From a virus: 52,473 nucleotides of DNA. This document shows, piece after piece, positions 17,181 to 25,459 of this stretch (the first letter of the stretch is position 1; each line of letters starts with the position of its first letter). The translations under genes were made by a program, and so were the position numbers. The stretch is taken from positions 1 to 52,473 of the IMG/VR virus record IMGVR_UViG_3300045257_000172; one strand, 5' to 3'. The notes beneath the pieces are model-generated. The model saw only the letters and a program-made list of their open reading frames with translations. It was not told the DNA's origin and did not search any database.

Positions 17181-17705
17181 CTACGATTTTCGCCATGCGA
17201 TGAAAAGCCTGCTGTCCACCAAGCTAGCCCCCTTGGTCATTTCAACTGTGGTAGATTGGAACCCTTGGGGCAACACTCGCTCTAAGGCGGGTACCACATC
17301 CCGGGACAGCACATCCTCCACTATCCCTATCCCATCATCACGGAGCATTGGGAGATAGCTTTGGATGAAGTATTGTTGGTCGCTGGGCACGTGAGAGCCG
17401 TCATCAATCAGAATATCGTACGGTGGGTTGAACCTACTCAGGGTTTCATCCGAGTAAGCGTTCCCGATAATAAACCTGAACCCCTCGGGCTTAACTCCGT
17501 TGTCTACCAAGTCCACTGCTATCAGATCACCGTACGGGAAATACTCAGCCCATGTCCGCATGGAATTACCGAATTGTAGCCCCACCTCTAGCAACCGGAC
17601 CGGCTTGGTGCGCCATTTGTGGAACAGCAGGTCATACAACTCGCAATAGTGGTGGTTGGTAGCCTTATCGGTCTGGCACTTTATACCAATGGCGTGCAAG
17701 GTCAT
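17181..17705 (-). CDS. SAM-dependent sugar O-methyltransferase-like enzyme
   Basis: I start this at the ATG at 17705, which overlaps the stop of the GDP-fucose synthase gene (ATGA); the longer frame would intrude into that gene. The 174 residues open with CQTDKATNHHYCELYDLLF. SAM motif I is LLEVGLQFGNS (38-48), and DDGSH (101-105) carries the likely metal/catalytic residues. TDK-x-x-x-H-x-Y followed by LLEVG and DDGSH is typical of the macrolide/deoxysugar O-methyltransferases (demethylmacrocin O-methyltransferase and cephalosporin-hydroxylase-like group). Coupling to a fucose synthase gene suggests methylation of a deoxyhexose or of a glycan carrying it; the substrate is inferred. Confidence 0.75.
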   Translation of the reverse strand: MTLHAIGIKCQTDKATNHHYCELYDLLFHKWRTKPVRLLEVGLQFGNSMRTWAEYFPYGDLIAVDLVDNGVKPEGFRFIIGNAYSDETLSRFNPPYDILIDDGSHVPSDQQYFIQSYLPMLRDDGIGIVEDVLSRDVVPALERVLPQGFQSTTVEMTKGASLVDSRLFIAWRKS

Positions 17706-18607
17706 AGGGATGCCTTGTAGTGCTCGTACACTGCCCGTATTCCCTCTTCCAGCCCAATCTTGGGCTCCCACCCCAGCCCCCGTATCTTAGACGAATCTAG
17801 GAGCTTCCTTGGCGTTCCGTTGGGCTTATCTGTGTCCCATTCAATCACCCCATGGTACCTTGCTGCGGTTGCTATCGCTTCAGACAGAACATGAGTTGTT
17901 ACTTCGGTACCGCTTCCAATGTTGATTGGTTCAGGGCTGGAGTACTTCTTCAAACACAGGAGGCAGGCTCTAGCCAAATCGTCTACATGGAGCCATTCAC
18001 GCAGGGCTAAACCGTTACCCCACAGATGCACCTTACCGCCTTCAACCTTTGCCTTATGAAACTTGGCTATCATGGCGGGGAGAGCGTGCCCGGTCTCAGG
18101 GTCAAAGTTATCGTTTGGGCCGTACAGGTTACATGGCATGACCGAGATAAAATCACACCCGTACTGTTGCCGGTAGGCTTGGCAGAGCTTTATCCCGGCA
18201 ATCTTGGCTACCGCATACCACTGGTTGGTGGGTTCCAGGGGGCCAGTAAGTAGATATTCTTCCTTGATTGGTTGTGGACAATCCCGGGGGTAAATACAGG
18301 AACTCCCCAGGAATAGGAGCTTTTGGGAGAAATCAGCCGCTGCTGAAATAACGTTGTTCTGGATACGCAGGTTCTCCAGCAGGAAATCTACCGGATATGC
18401 GCTGTTCGCCCCGATCCCCCCAACCTTGGCCGCAGCAAGCACTACTTGGTTAGGACGATAATAGTTGAAATAATCCCTAACCCTCAGTTCGTTAGTTAAA
18501 TCCAGTGCTGCCCGATCAACGGTCAGCACCGTGCAATCTTGCCCTTCTAATGCCCGGCAGATGGCGCTCCCCACCATCCCCTTGTGTCCGGCTACAAAGA
18601 TTTTCAT
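17702..18607 (-). CDS. fcl: GDP-L-fucose synthase
   Basis: This 301-residue short-chain dehydrogenase matches GDP-4-keto-6-deoxy-mannose epimerase/reductase along its length. The NADP-binding motif is GHKGMVGS (7-14). The catalytic segment GSSCIYP (101-107) supplies the active-site Ser and Cys104, followed by YAVAK (Y131, K135) and H174 in TGHALPAMI. The segments NLYGPNDNF and LREWLHVDDLARA are family hallmarks. It produces GDP-L-fucose from GDP-4-keto-6-deoxy-D-mannose with NADPH. No GDP-mannose 4,6-dehydratase (gmd) is present, so the substrate would have to come from the host. It overlaps both neighbours by 4 bases inside the glycan cassette. Confidence 0.93.
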   Translation of the reverse strand: MKIFVAGHKGMVGSAICRALEGQDCTVLTVDRAALDLTNELRVRDYFNYYRPNQVVLAAAKVGGIGANSAYPVDFLLENLRIQNNVISAAADFSQKLLFLGSSCIYPRDCPQPIKEEYLLTGPLEPTNQWYAVAKIAGIKLCQAYRQQYGCDFISVMPCNLYGPNDNFDPETGHALPAMIAKFHKAKVEGGKVHLWGNGLALREWLHVDDLARACLLCLKKYSSPEPINIGSGTEVTTHVLSEAIATAARYHGVIEWDTDKPNGTPRKLLDSSKIRGLGWEPKIGLEEGIRAVYEHYKASL

Positions 18608-19110
18608 AGGTCAATTCCGTAGATGCCAGGGGCTAAACGTTCCAAGTCCCAAGGGGCTTTAGGATTAATATAGGTGAGGGCGAGGAGTGCTTCCCAGAAC
18701 TCTAGTGGTCTATTCCTAATCTGGTCAGAGGTGAGGCGGTACTGCGCTCCTTGGATAAACTCGTAGATAGACCGTTTCTTCAGCCCCAACACATCACACC
18801 AGGAGTGGAGATTGGTTTTCCACTGGATGTTCCCATCCCATGAGCATCCCAACTTGGTACCGTACCAGCGTACTTCGGGGTCGGAGAGGTGTTTCAGGAA
18901 CTCGTAATCATGGTCGAAGGGGTCGCCTTGGCACAGAACAAACTCATCAGGGAGATCGCGGTAATAGCTCACAATCCAATCAAGGTACGCAGCAGCATCG
19001 CGCCCGGGGCGGTCTGGGTTACGATCAATGAAGATTGCCCACTCGGGGTGGAGAGGGGCAGTCCAATCAGTGTTTTCGCCACCCCCGGCAGCTACTACCA
19101 AAGCCTTCAT
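18604..19110 (-). CDS. DUF3431-like protein of the glycan cassette
   Basis: The 168-residue product contains GRDAAAYLDWIVSYYRDLP then DEFVLCQGDPFDH (about 36-67). This resembles the core of DUF3431, a family found near glycosyltransferases, with the pattern N-x-G-R-E-x-x-x-Y-L-x-x-I-x-x-N-Y-x-x-L-P and a following Q-G/H-G-x-P. It has no classical DxD motif. Overlap by 4 bases with the fucose synthase and methyltransferase genes places it in the same pathway. A nucleotide-sugar-related or glycosyltransferase role is likely but unproven. Confidence 0.6.
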   Translation of the reverse strand: MKALVVAAGGGENTDWTAPLHPEWAIFIDRNPDRPGRDAAAYLDWIVSYYRDLPDEFVLCQGDPFDHDYEFLKHLSDPEVRWYGTKLGCSWDGNIQWKTNLHSWCDVLGLKKRSIYEFIQGAQYRLTSDQIRNRPLEFWEALLALTYINPKAPWDLERLAPGIYGIDL

Positions 19111-19637
19111 GGCACAGTGACTTCGTAGAGGGTGTTGGTGATTCTGTCCGGCCCCTGAGGGAACTTAGTATCCAGGATGTCTTTAAGGAAAGGTTGATTA
19201 GGGTGGCCGTAATCATGCCGGGCAATTACTCCACCGGGTTCAAGGAGTTGTACCCCAAGGTCTACGTCAGACTGGTTTTCCTCTGGGACCGTGGACCCAT
19301 CCAGGAAGATAAACTGGAACTTCTGCCCTGCGTTTAGCAACCATCTCATAGCCGCCTTTGAGTAATCAGCCGTAATGGTCACCCTATCATCAACCCCAAA
19401 CGCTTCTAAGTTAGCCATCATGGTAGAGAAGGTATCCCCCAACCAAGTATCGTTCCTGTGTGAATCAATGGAGGTAACGTGAACAGCTCCAGCCAAAGCC
19501 ATGACGATTGCTGAATAGCCGTTTGCAGCGCCTACCTCAAGCACGGTACGGTCTTTAGCTAGTTCCCGTAGTCTTTGGGCTTCCACGGGTACAATCGCCG
19601 TGGCGAGGTTCAGAGTGCGCCAGGTGGGGACGATCAT
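19107..19637 (-). CDS. Class I SAM methyltransferase
   Basis: This 176-residue protein has motif I VLEVGAANGYSAIV (32-45), an acidic end of strand beta2 (TSIDSH, about 55-60), FIFLDGS (109-115) and the late motif ARHDYGHP. The layout matches the Methyltransf_24 family, whose members often methylate sugars or small molecules. It is the second methyltransferase in the cassette and overlaps its neighbours by 4 bases. Confidence 0.75.
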   Translation of the reverse strand: MIVPTWRTLNLATAIVPVEAQRLRELAKDRTVLEVGAANGYSAIVMALAGAVHVTSIDSHRNDTWLGDTFSTMMANLEAFGVDDRVTITADYSKAAMRWLLNAGQKFQFIFLDGSTVPEENQSDVDLGVQLLEPGGVIARHDYGHPNQPFLKDILDTKFPQGPDRITNTLYEVTVP

Positions 19638-20077
19638 ACTTCCCTACTGATAACGTCTGGTCTTGGGTTTGTAACCTTGGGCATGTAGTCTGGATAAACC
19701 GATACTGGTACACCTGCATGTTCGGATAGTAATTGTTTGGCCCTGTTTGTTGCTTCCTCGGGAGTGGCTCCAATTCCCCGTGCCTGAAGTCCGTAATCAG
19801 GACTATTCCAAACATGCTCGTTCGGTGGTTCCTCGCTGTGATCCCAGTTTCTTTTCACGACGCGGACTCCGTAATCTTTAATGCTCGATATTTCGTGCTC
19901 GAAGTAAGGCTTAAACTTATTATAGAAAACAGGATCAACCTGATATTTTATAATCTGGTAGCTAGATGGATCGTGGTAACCCTTGGCTAGCCCGATCTCT
20001 GCCATTTCCCTGCTAGAAAATACCCCTAGTACATTATCTCCTTCGTAGTCTGGCCGAACCAATAAAAACATTTTCAT
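19634..20077 (-). CDS. Hypothetical protein of the glycan cassette
   Basis: This 147-residue protein has two halves. Residues 1-50 (MKMFLLVRPDYEGDNVLGVF then SSREMAEIGLA) look like a small alpha/beta domain found in many phage hypothetical proteins, in which a V-x-S-S-R-E-x-A-E motif follows strand 2. Residues 95-147 have a helix-forming segment (GATPEEATNRAKQLLSEHAG). I do not recognise a function. It overlaps both flanking genes by 4 bases. Confidence 0.5.
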   Translation of the reverse strand: MKMFLLVRPDYEGDNVLGVFSSREMAEIGLAKGYHDPSSYQIIKYQVDPVFYNKFKPYFEHEISSIKDYGVRVVKRNWDHSEEPPNEHVWNSPDYGLQARGIGATPEEATNRAKQLLSEHAGVPVSVYPDYMPKVTNPRPDVISREV

Positions 20078-20748
20078 GATAAGATAAACTCCATCTCCGA
20101 TTTAGATTTGACCCCATGGATCACGTCTATGCCACTGCGGTAGGCTTCCCGGGCTTGCATCAGTGTCCCCGGGATATCAAAGGAGTTTTGGCTGAACTCG
20201 CTCCAAAGGTTGTCCTGGACCGTTTGGTTCAAGCGTTCGCACACCAGCCCGAAAAACACATCAGGGGATGATTCAGGCGTGGAAGGTTGTCCGCGTCCCC
20301 GGGTGCAGATACCCTCCGAGATTACCTTTCTCCCTTCCTCGATGAACCTCTCGGCAAACTCACGGTGGAACAACCAAGGATTATGATAAAAGGAGTTGGC
20401 TTTACTCCCCCAGGTGGAGCTTCCGGCCCGATGAGAGGCTACGGCGTGTTCCATGGCTTGGTATCTGATATGATTAAAAAACAGGCAGTCGTACTCGGCT
20501 ACCAGCAGGTGTTCATGGTCGCTGGCTAACCCTATCTCCAAAGTGTTCAGTAGCCTCTCGGGCAAATGACTGGCGTCGATATACGAGTCCTTGCCGCAAA
20601 CAAATGAAACAAAACCTGCCGGTACCCAACAATGCCCACCCTCAGTAGTAATCAGCCATACATCGGTTGTCCCGCTATTAGGAACGTACTTCCAATGGCG
20701 TTGCAATGTTTCATTCCCCCCGGGGTACGTTTGTAAGAGCAGGAGCAT
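20074..20748 (-). CDS. Glycosyltransferase-like protein
   Basis: The 224-residue protein has a Rossmann-like layout: MLLLLQTYPGGNETLQRHW, a strand HLLVAEYDCLFFN (with EYDC in the position of a DxD-like metal site), then NPWLFHREFAERFIEEGRKV and a C-terminal helical part. These resemble small GT-A type glycosyltransferases of phage and bacterial capsule clusters. The start ATG shares one base with the stop of the two-domain transferase (TAATG), and the end overlaps the next gene. The function is inferred from context; the DxD motif is not canonical. Confidence 0.55.
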   Translation of the reverse strand: MLLLLQTYPGGNETLQRHWKYVPNSGTTDVWLITTEGGHCWVPAGFVSFVCGKDSYIDASHLPERLLNTLEIGLASDHEHLLVAEYDCLFFNHIRYQAMEHAVASHRAGSSTWGSKANSFYHNPWLFHREFAERFIEEGRKVISEGICTRGRGQPSTPESSPDVFFGLVCERLNQTVQDNLWSEFSQNSFDIPGTLMQAREAYRSGIDVIHGVKSKSEMEFILS

Positions 20749-22475
20749 TATTTGAGGATTGGGGCCGCTTTCAGTTGCCGGATGATCCGTGCTTTCGCCA
20801 ATGGACTAGTAAACCGTGCCTTAATCTCCTCCATTGGATCAGGGGTGTAATACACAACTTGTCCATTCCCAGTGGAGGTAGTTTGGGTAGGTGCGGGGTC
20901 TACGGATGGACGCTGGGCCGCTGATACCGGACCATCCGCACCTCCCAAAGTTTGAGCGGGCGGGACGCTACTCCCGCTCGCCATCCCCGACGAGAGCGCC
21001 AATAACTGACGATCATCGGTTCCTGCGTGTCTGCTTTCCACGCCGCCGCTCAAAATCTTCTCCCACTCCTCGATTGGGATAGGGTTATGACTCCACCTCT
21101 GGTCCACCGTCAGGGTAGGCCAATCTTTTTCTTCTGTTTCGGTTGTGTTTACCCAAATGAATTTCTCTCGGTGGTACTCGTAGGCGTAAAACCCTATGCA
21201 ATTAAATTCGCTAAACTCACGGTACGGTTGGCTCATCACGTACTGCTCTATCGGTACCCGGTGCCGGGTAACACAGAATTTCCTGAACTCATCGTACAAC
21301 CACCGGGGAAAGAGGAACGGGAACCGGCGCATAAACTCAAACTCGGGTGGTTTACCTAGAAACCGTTCCATGACGTGCCGCCAAGCTTGTTCTTCGTTGG
21401 GGTGAGCTTGATCTATCGGGGTAATCATCCAAACAAACTTCCCGTCCTTTAAGTAGATACCGGGGGTTACGGGCTTGGTAAAAATAGTGTCTGAATCAAT
21501 GTGCAGTATCCAATCCGCATCACTGAACGTGTCGGCGTTGAGTTTGAATATCTGCTGGGAAAGGTAGTTATCCTGGTTAGCGGATCCTTCTCCGTACTCA
21601 ACCCTGGTCTGCCATTCAACTTCAGGGTATGCTTGGGAAGGGCTGGATGATATAACAACCGTGTTGCGGAACCCTTGGGCAAAGGTCTTGATTGATCGGA
21701 GGCAGTACTCCAGCCAAGGGTAATCCTTGGGGTAGGTTTTAATAAAGATGTCTGCTACCTCAGGTTTGGGGGGCGCAACCTGCGCCTTGCCTTTCTTGCG
21801 TTCCCTTAAGAAATCTATCAGCGTCCCGCTTTTATCGGCATGAAACAGGACACAATCAGTGGGAAGTTGAGCCAGGAGATTGTCTACCTCACCCTGGTTA
21901 GCAAACGGAGGATGTTTCCACCTGTGAGCAATTAACCGGGTTTGTTTCATTTTGGGCACAATCTGGTCAGCAGCGAAAACGTCCCAGGCTATGTCAGTAG
22001 CCATTACCGCTGCCCCGGCATGATCCACCACCATCCCTGGATAGACCGCTATCCCTGACATGTGGGCTGGAACATCTTTCACGTTTACAAAGTCCCCCAA
22101 GAACGGTTTACGGGGTTCAGCGTCGTATTCCTTGGCTAGTGCTGCTACCCACCCTGATTTGAGGGGGACTACATCCGCTTCAAGCCATAACCAGGGCTGA
22201 GGATTAGTCATTTGCACTCGTTTAGCTGCTTTAACGAATATCCGGTTGGGAGCCAACGGCCATCCGTCGAAACGTTCAGTCATCATCTCGATTTCCACCG
22301 ATTCAAATACCATTGAGAGATTATGCTTGATGGCCCGGTTATTGTTCGGATGCACTCTATCATCGGTTATTATCAGAGCGTGATGGCCGGGGTTGCGCCC
22401 AAGATCGACTATCCAATAGGACAGTTTGACCGCTAAATCTTGATCTACGGGGCTAACGGGGTAAGCGATTAACAT
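20748..22475 (-). CDS. Two-domain glycosyltransferase
   Basis: This 575-residue protein appears to join two glycosyltransferase-like modules. Residues 1-230 run from MLIAYPVSPVDQDLAV to a strand PWLWLEADVVPLKSGW, with LEADVVP in the place of a metal-binding acidic motif. Residues 240-460 start DIFIKTYPKDYPWLEYCLRS and contain WILHIDSDTIFTKP, a clear DxD (DSD) motif, followed by FEFMRRFPFLFPRWL. This second module looks like the DUF6492-type glycosyltransferase group. A Ser/Pro/Gly-rich linker (about 475-530) and a short basic C-terminal helix (LAKARIIRQLKAAPILK) follow. It opens the glycan cassette and overlaps the preceding gene by 7 bases. Acceptor and donor are unknown. Confidence 0.7.
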   Translation of the reverse strand: MLIAYPVSPVDQDLAVKLSYWIVDLGRNPGHHALIITDDRVHPNNNRAIKHNLSMVFESVEIEMMTERFDGWPLAPNRIFVKAAKRVQMTNPQPWLWLEADVVPLKSGWVAALAKEYDAEPRKPFLGDFVNVKDVPAHMSGIAVYPGMVVDHAGAAVMATDIAWDVFAADQIVPKMKQTRLIAHRWKHPPFANQGEVDNLLAQLPTDCVLFHADKSGTLIDFLRERKKGKAQVAPPKPEVADIFIKTYPKDYPWLEYCLRSIKTFAQGFRNTVVISSSPSQAYPEVEWQTRVEYGEGSANQDNYLSQQIFKLNADTFSDADWILHIDSDTIFTKPVTPGIYLKDGKFVWMITPIDQAHPNEEQAWRHVMERFLGKPPEFEFMRRFPFLFPRWLYDEFRKFCVTRHRVPIEQYVMSQPYREFSEFNCIGFYAYEYHREKFIWVNTTETEEKDWPTLTVDQRWSHNPIPIEEWEKILSGGVESRHAGTDDRQLLALSSGMASGSSVPPAQTLGGADGPVSAAQRPSVDPAPTQTTSTGNGQVVYYTPDPMEEIKARFTSPLAKARIIRQLKAAPILK

Positions 22476-22840
22476 TGGCGTGGTGGAGCAATTACCAGGG
22501 ATTCATCCCCCGGGGTAGATAAATAATCTTCAAGCAGCACTTTGCGCGAGTATGCATGCCAATCTTTTAGGGCATGGATAACCTTGGCCCTATCAGCCCA
22601 GCCCTTGTTTTGGTCTCTCGTTATTGATGATGGGTCAATACGTTGAATGGCAAATAGGGCTGTTTCCATCCTTTGCATGTCCTCGGCCAACTGGAGTGCG
22701 TTCAGTGGGGTGGCACACCTATGAGAGTGTCTTTTTTTCCTCACCTCAATACCGTTACCTGTGGGTGATAGGCTTCCGTGGATGCCGGTTGGTGATGAAT
22801 GTACCGAAGAAGAAGTCTTTTCAGTTTTACTGAGTTCCAT
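22469..22840 (-). CDS. Hypothetical protein, 123 aa
   Basis: Not recognised. The first 45 residues are Ser/Thr/Gly-rich. The rest is helical with LQLAEDMQRMETALFAIQRI and KVIHALKDWHAYSRKVL. It overlaps the start of the two-domain transferase by 7 bases and follows the 68-residue gene by 9 bases, so it belongs to the leftward operon. Confidence 0.45.
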   Translation of the reverse strand: MELSKTEKTSSSVHSSPTGIHGSLSPTGNGIEVRKKRHSHRCATPLNALQLAEDMQRMETALFAIQRIDPSSITRDQNKGWADRAKVIHALKDWHAYSRKVLLEDYLSTPGDESLVIAPPRQC

Positions 22841-22849
22841 CTTTTTATG

Positions 22850-23056
22850 TCAAGCTTTTTCTGCTAACTTTTTTAACTGACTAAACGCTATGGCCTTGCT
22901 CCGGTAGTCTGACCATCCAAAGTCCAGCGCCAAACAGTAAAGCTCCTGCACCCGGTCCAGTTCATCCAAGCATTCGAGGATGTAATCGGCTGACCTGTGT
23001 TTCCCTTGGTATTTGAGGGCGATTTGGCGAAGTTCATCAATCCTTTGGAGGGTCAT
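22850..23056 (-). CDS. Small helical protein, 68 aa
   Basis: Unrecognised, wholly helical 68-residue protein (MTLQRIDELRQIALKYQGKH to FSQLKKLAEKA), with charged and hydrophobic residues at heptad-like spacing. It starts directly after the stop of the 75-residue gene with no gap. Confidence 0.45.
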   Translation of the reverse strand: MTLQRIDELRQIALKYQGKHRSADYILECLDELDRVQELYCLALDFGWSDYRSKAIAFSQLKKLAEKA

Positions 23057-23284
23057 TTACCACGATAAAAACCAGTTACGTGGCAGCAGAGTTTTAGAAG
23101 GGCGCAACCTCCACTTGCCGCCGCTGAAATAGAAATCCCCGTCAATATCCCCCGGCTTGGGTTGTTTTTTAGCTAAAGAGTGAGCCATAGGGCTATTGCC
23201 AATCATGCCCCCGACATCAAGCACGCCCTTCTTGTAGGCTGCCCATTTATTGGTATCTTTGCCCGACTTGGTGAATTTTTTCAT
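23057..23284 (-). CDS. Small basic protein, 75 aa
   Basis: Unrecognised 75-residue basic protein opening with MKKFTKSGKDTNKWAAYKKG and ending RPSKTLLPRNWFLSW. The central GDIDGDFYFSGGKWRLRP is likely beta. Starts inside the last codons of the RusA-like gene (ATGA overlap). Confidence 0.45.
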   Translation of the reverse strand: MKKFTKSGKDTNKWAAYKKGVLDVGGMIGNSPMAHSLAKKQPKPGDIDGDFYFSGGKWRLRPSKTLLPRNWFLSW

Positions 23285-23658
23285 GGGTATATCAATGTAA
23301 TTTCTGTGCGCTCCTGACTTTTCTTCGCCACCCTGACCTGTTCCGTCTCAAGCCTGATTTGTTCCGGTGTGTCGCCAGGAATGAGCTTAGAATGTCTGAG
23401 GCCATCGAGTAAATCTTTGACGCCTCCGGCGAAGTTATCAGGATCGAGGGGTCTACACCTGTAGCCCACAAAGCGTACGATAATGCGTCCCATGCTCTTA
23501 GTTTCTCCTGTCTCTGTTTTGTCCAGTGCTGGCGTTTGGTTTTGTTGAGGGACGGTGTCGAGTAAACCACGGTTAGCTTCAAGCAAGTCCCTGGTGGAAT
23601 TGGGGAAGAGGGTTTTAAAGGTGTTGACATCCAATTTACAATCCTCGCTTCCAGTCAT
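23281..23658 (-). CDS. RusA-like Holliday junction resolvase
   Basis: In this 125-residue protein the C-terminal 70 residues match RusA: a strand RIIVRFVGYRCRPLDPDNFA, then GGVKDLLDGLRHSKLIPGDT and a closing strand RTEITLIYP. Acidic residues D72, D74 and D96 occupy the positions of the RusA catalytic aspartates. The N-terminal 55 residues are less ordered than in classical RusA. Resolving branched replication or recombination intermediates before packaging is the known role. The gene overlaps its neighbours by 4 bases on each side. Confidence 0.75.
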   Translation of the reverse strand: MTGSEDCKLDVNTFKTLFPNSTRDLLEANRGLLDTVPQQNQTPALDKTETGETKSMGRIIVRFVGYRCRPLDPDNFAGGVKDLLDGLRHSKLIPGDTPEQIRLETEQVRVAKKSQERTEITLIYP

Positions 23659-23852
23659 GGTTCGGGCTCATCCTCTGCCTCCCGTAGCAGTCGGTTATGC
23701 TGAACCAATGTTTCCATGAAATCGGCCTTAACTGCTTCTAGTGCCCCAACAACCTCAAATGCTGTCAGTTTATCGCTTTCGTCCAGATAACGCCTCACAA
23801 CGCTATGGAGTTCGTGGTAGATTAAATCAGCTTCGTTAAGGTCCGAGTTCAT
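23655..23852 (-). CDS. Small helical protein, 65 aa
   Basis: Unrecognised 65-residue acidic helical protein (EADLIYHELHSVVRRYLDES then ALEAVKADFMETLVQH). ATGA overlaps on both sides place it firmly in the operon. Confidence 0.5.
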   Translation of the reverse strand: MNSDLNEADLIYHELHSVVRRYLDESDKLTAFEVVGALEAVKADFMETLVQHNRLLREAEDEPEP

Positions 23853-24358
23853 TCTTTCCCCTGCTCATAAAGAGCGGCACGAACGATGTCCCGGACGTCC
23901 CATGACCACAGAGCCTTGCCGGATGTCGGGTCTTTGATGGATTTAGTAGCTAATTCGTCAAGTTTCTCCAACGCCTCTCGCATCTCCTCCAAGTCGGGCT
24001 GCTGCTCGGCAACTAGACGTTTCAGTTTTACGTTCTCGATTTTGCACCGATGAGCGTCATCTTTAAGCTCGCGGTAGTAAGATCGGACAGACTCCACAGA
24101 CATAAACTCTGATCCTCCCGGCGTCATCTCTTGAGCGAGGGAACGCCACTTAATCATTTCCGGTTCGTCCTCCTGCTCGGGGACGCGGCGGTTCCAAAGG
24201 TCGTAAATAATGTCTGCAATCGAACCCCATGGCGTAAAATGTCCATTCTCTACAGCCTTAAGATGGGATTGGATTGTTTTCTCACAATCTTTAGCTACGC
24301 GATGGGTGAGCCTATCACCATCACCCGCACAGGAATCGTTAGGGTTACTCATAGCCAT
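23849..24358 (-). CDS. Hypothetical coiled-coil protein, 169 aa
   Basis: This 169-residue protein has KTIQSHLKAVENGHFTPWGS near the N-terminus and a coiled coil at about 95-140 (HRCKIENVKLKRLVAEQQPD, LEEMREALEKLDELA). It ends with WSWDVRDIVRAALYEQGKE. Segments with PEMIKWRSLAQEM and VEQQ-type coiled coils are common in phage early proteins of unknown function. It overlaps the next gene by 4 bases. Confidence 0.5.
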   Translation of the reverse strand: MAMSNPNDSCAGDGDRLTHRVAKDCEKTIQSHLKAVENGHFTPWGSIADIIYDLWNRRVPEQEDEPEMIKWRSLAQEMTPGGSEFMSVESVRSYYRELKDDAHRCKIENVKLKRLVAEQQPDLEEMREALEKLDELATKSIKDPTSGKALWSWDVRDIVRAALYEQGKE

Positions 24359-24558
24359 GATATCCGATAACGCCCGAGTTCTCCGTGATACTTGGCGTGT
24401 TGCGTGCGCTGCGGCGCGTTAATTTCTACACGTATTCCCTGCCATCGCTTCCACCAGCCCCTGAAGTAGATCATTGTGTAACGGACATGAACGGTTAGCC
24501 AACAACCCTTGCTCTGGCTGTGAAGAATATTGTGTTCGATTTTGATTAGTTCTCTCAT
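24349..24558 (-). CDS. Small basic aromatic-rich protein, 69 aa
   Basis: Unrecognised 69-residue protein, MRELIKIEHNILHSQ followed by a beta/aromatic stretch GCWLTVHVRYTMIYFRGWWK. I prefer this frame over a competing one (24419-24628) because its ATG forms an ATGA overlap with the 25-codon reading frame upstream. It overlaps the next gene by 10 bases. Confidence 0.4.
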   Translation of the reverse strand: MRELIKIEHNILHSQSKGCWLTVHVRYTMIYFRGWWKRWQGIRVEINAPQRTQHAKYHGELGRYRISWL

Positions 24559-24632
24559 GGCGTGTTGCCTTTAGGCACAAACTTCTCCTGCACACGGACT
24601 TGTTTTTGGGTCGTGGAAGCAACCGCATTCAT
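24555..24632 (-). CDS. Micro-ORF, 25 aa
   Basis: The frame MNAVASTTQKQVRVQEKF ends in VPKGNTP and a TGA that overlaps the ATG of the next gene (ATGA). The last residues K-x-V-P-K-G-N-T are repeated at the end of the 68-residue HTH protein encoded at 25826-26032, with a 20-base near-identical DNA block. That similarity, together with the coupling, is the evidence; the product is too short to judge otherwise. A competing frame (24571-24672, TTG start) would encode a small Cys-rich peptide. Confidence 0.3.
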   Translation of the reverse strand: MNAVASTTQKQVRVQEKFVPKGNTP

Positions 24633-24656
24633 CGCAAACTTTCGGCTTTAGTTCGT

Positions 24657-25433
24657 TTATTCCTGTTGGCAAAAATCATTCACTGCATTCATTGCCTTGT
24701 CGATTGCTTCACGGAGAGAGTCGCCCCTTGCTTCTACTTCATTCTCGATTGAGAAAGTAATCGCGTCTTTAGTGTAACCCATGTCCTCCGCATTACTGAT
24801 GAATAATCGCGTGAAACGTCTAGGCTGCTTCGCGTATCCTTCCAGCCAATCTAGACGCTGCGTGTCCCTATCACCGAAGCCAGCGGGGCGAGCGGGCAAG
24901 GATTCAACCTCGCTGGGTGGCGTTTCGACTAGGCTTAATTGGGCTTCCGGATCGCCCGTTGACGTAGTATCCACCGCTCCGCTCAAATTTGCGGGCTGCT
25001 GCTCGGCAAGTTTCCGGTGTAGTCTAGCGATAATTTCAGACTGTTCTTGAAGTGCTCGTTGCTGACGATCCTCCCTTGTGGTGGAATCTGACTCAACTTC
25101 ATTGGGTTGCTGTAATAGCCGGCTGTAACCTTTCGCCCATCCTGAGACTGGGCTGACAATTTGGCATATCGGACACTTTATGGGAACCTCCTGAGATTGC
25201 TCGCTGGGCTGGTGCTCGAGGACGCGGCGGTTATGAATCCATTCAACTCCAGCCCAAAATCCAATCCATCTTTGGTGATGACGGGTTCCGTGAGTGCTTG
25301 AGGGACATTGGCCCATTGCCCATTTAGCAAAGTATTCTTTGGCTTCGGCTTTGAGCCTATCACCCGCACACAACTCTGGTTCACACTTCTCGTTAGGTTT
25401 TTGGTTAGTTGTCACGGCGCTAGTTGCCTCCAT
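24657..25433 (-). CDS. Phage early hypothetical protein with zinc knuckle, 258 aa
   Basis: I start at the ATG at 25433; a TTG lies five codons upstream. Near the N-terminus is RLKAEAKEYFAKWAMGQ and, further on, a C-P-I-C knuckle in IKCPICQIVS. A coiled-coil stretch follows (EDRQQRALQEQSEIIARLHR). The C-terminal part RDTQRLDWLEGYAKQ to RGDSLREAIDKAMN is a module often seen in phage early proteins of unknown role. It follows the zinc-ribbon gene by 26 bases. Confidence 0.5.
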   Translation of the reverse strand: MEATSAVTTNQKPNEKCEPELCAGDRLKAEAKEYFAKWAMGQCPSSTHGTRHHQRWIGFWAGVEWIHNRRVLEHQPSEQSQEVPIKCPICQIVSPVSGWAKGYSRLLQQPNEVESDSTTREDRQQRALQEQSEIIARLHRKLAEQQPANLSGAVDTTSTGDPEAQLSLVETPPSEVESLPARPAGFGDRDTQRLDWLEGYAKQPRRFTRLFISNAEDMGYTKDAITFSIENEVEARGDSLREAIDKAMNAVNDFCQQE

Positions 25434-25459
25434 TTGCTTAGTTACCAACGTTTACGTCT

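Noticed and set aside
24571-24672. TTG-started 33-codon frame with C-x2-C and C-x4-C
   Set aside because: Overlaps the upstream gene end and competes with the 25-codon ATG frame that has stop-start coupling; evidence too thin to list as a gene.
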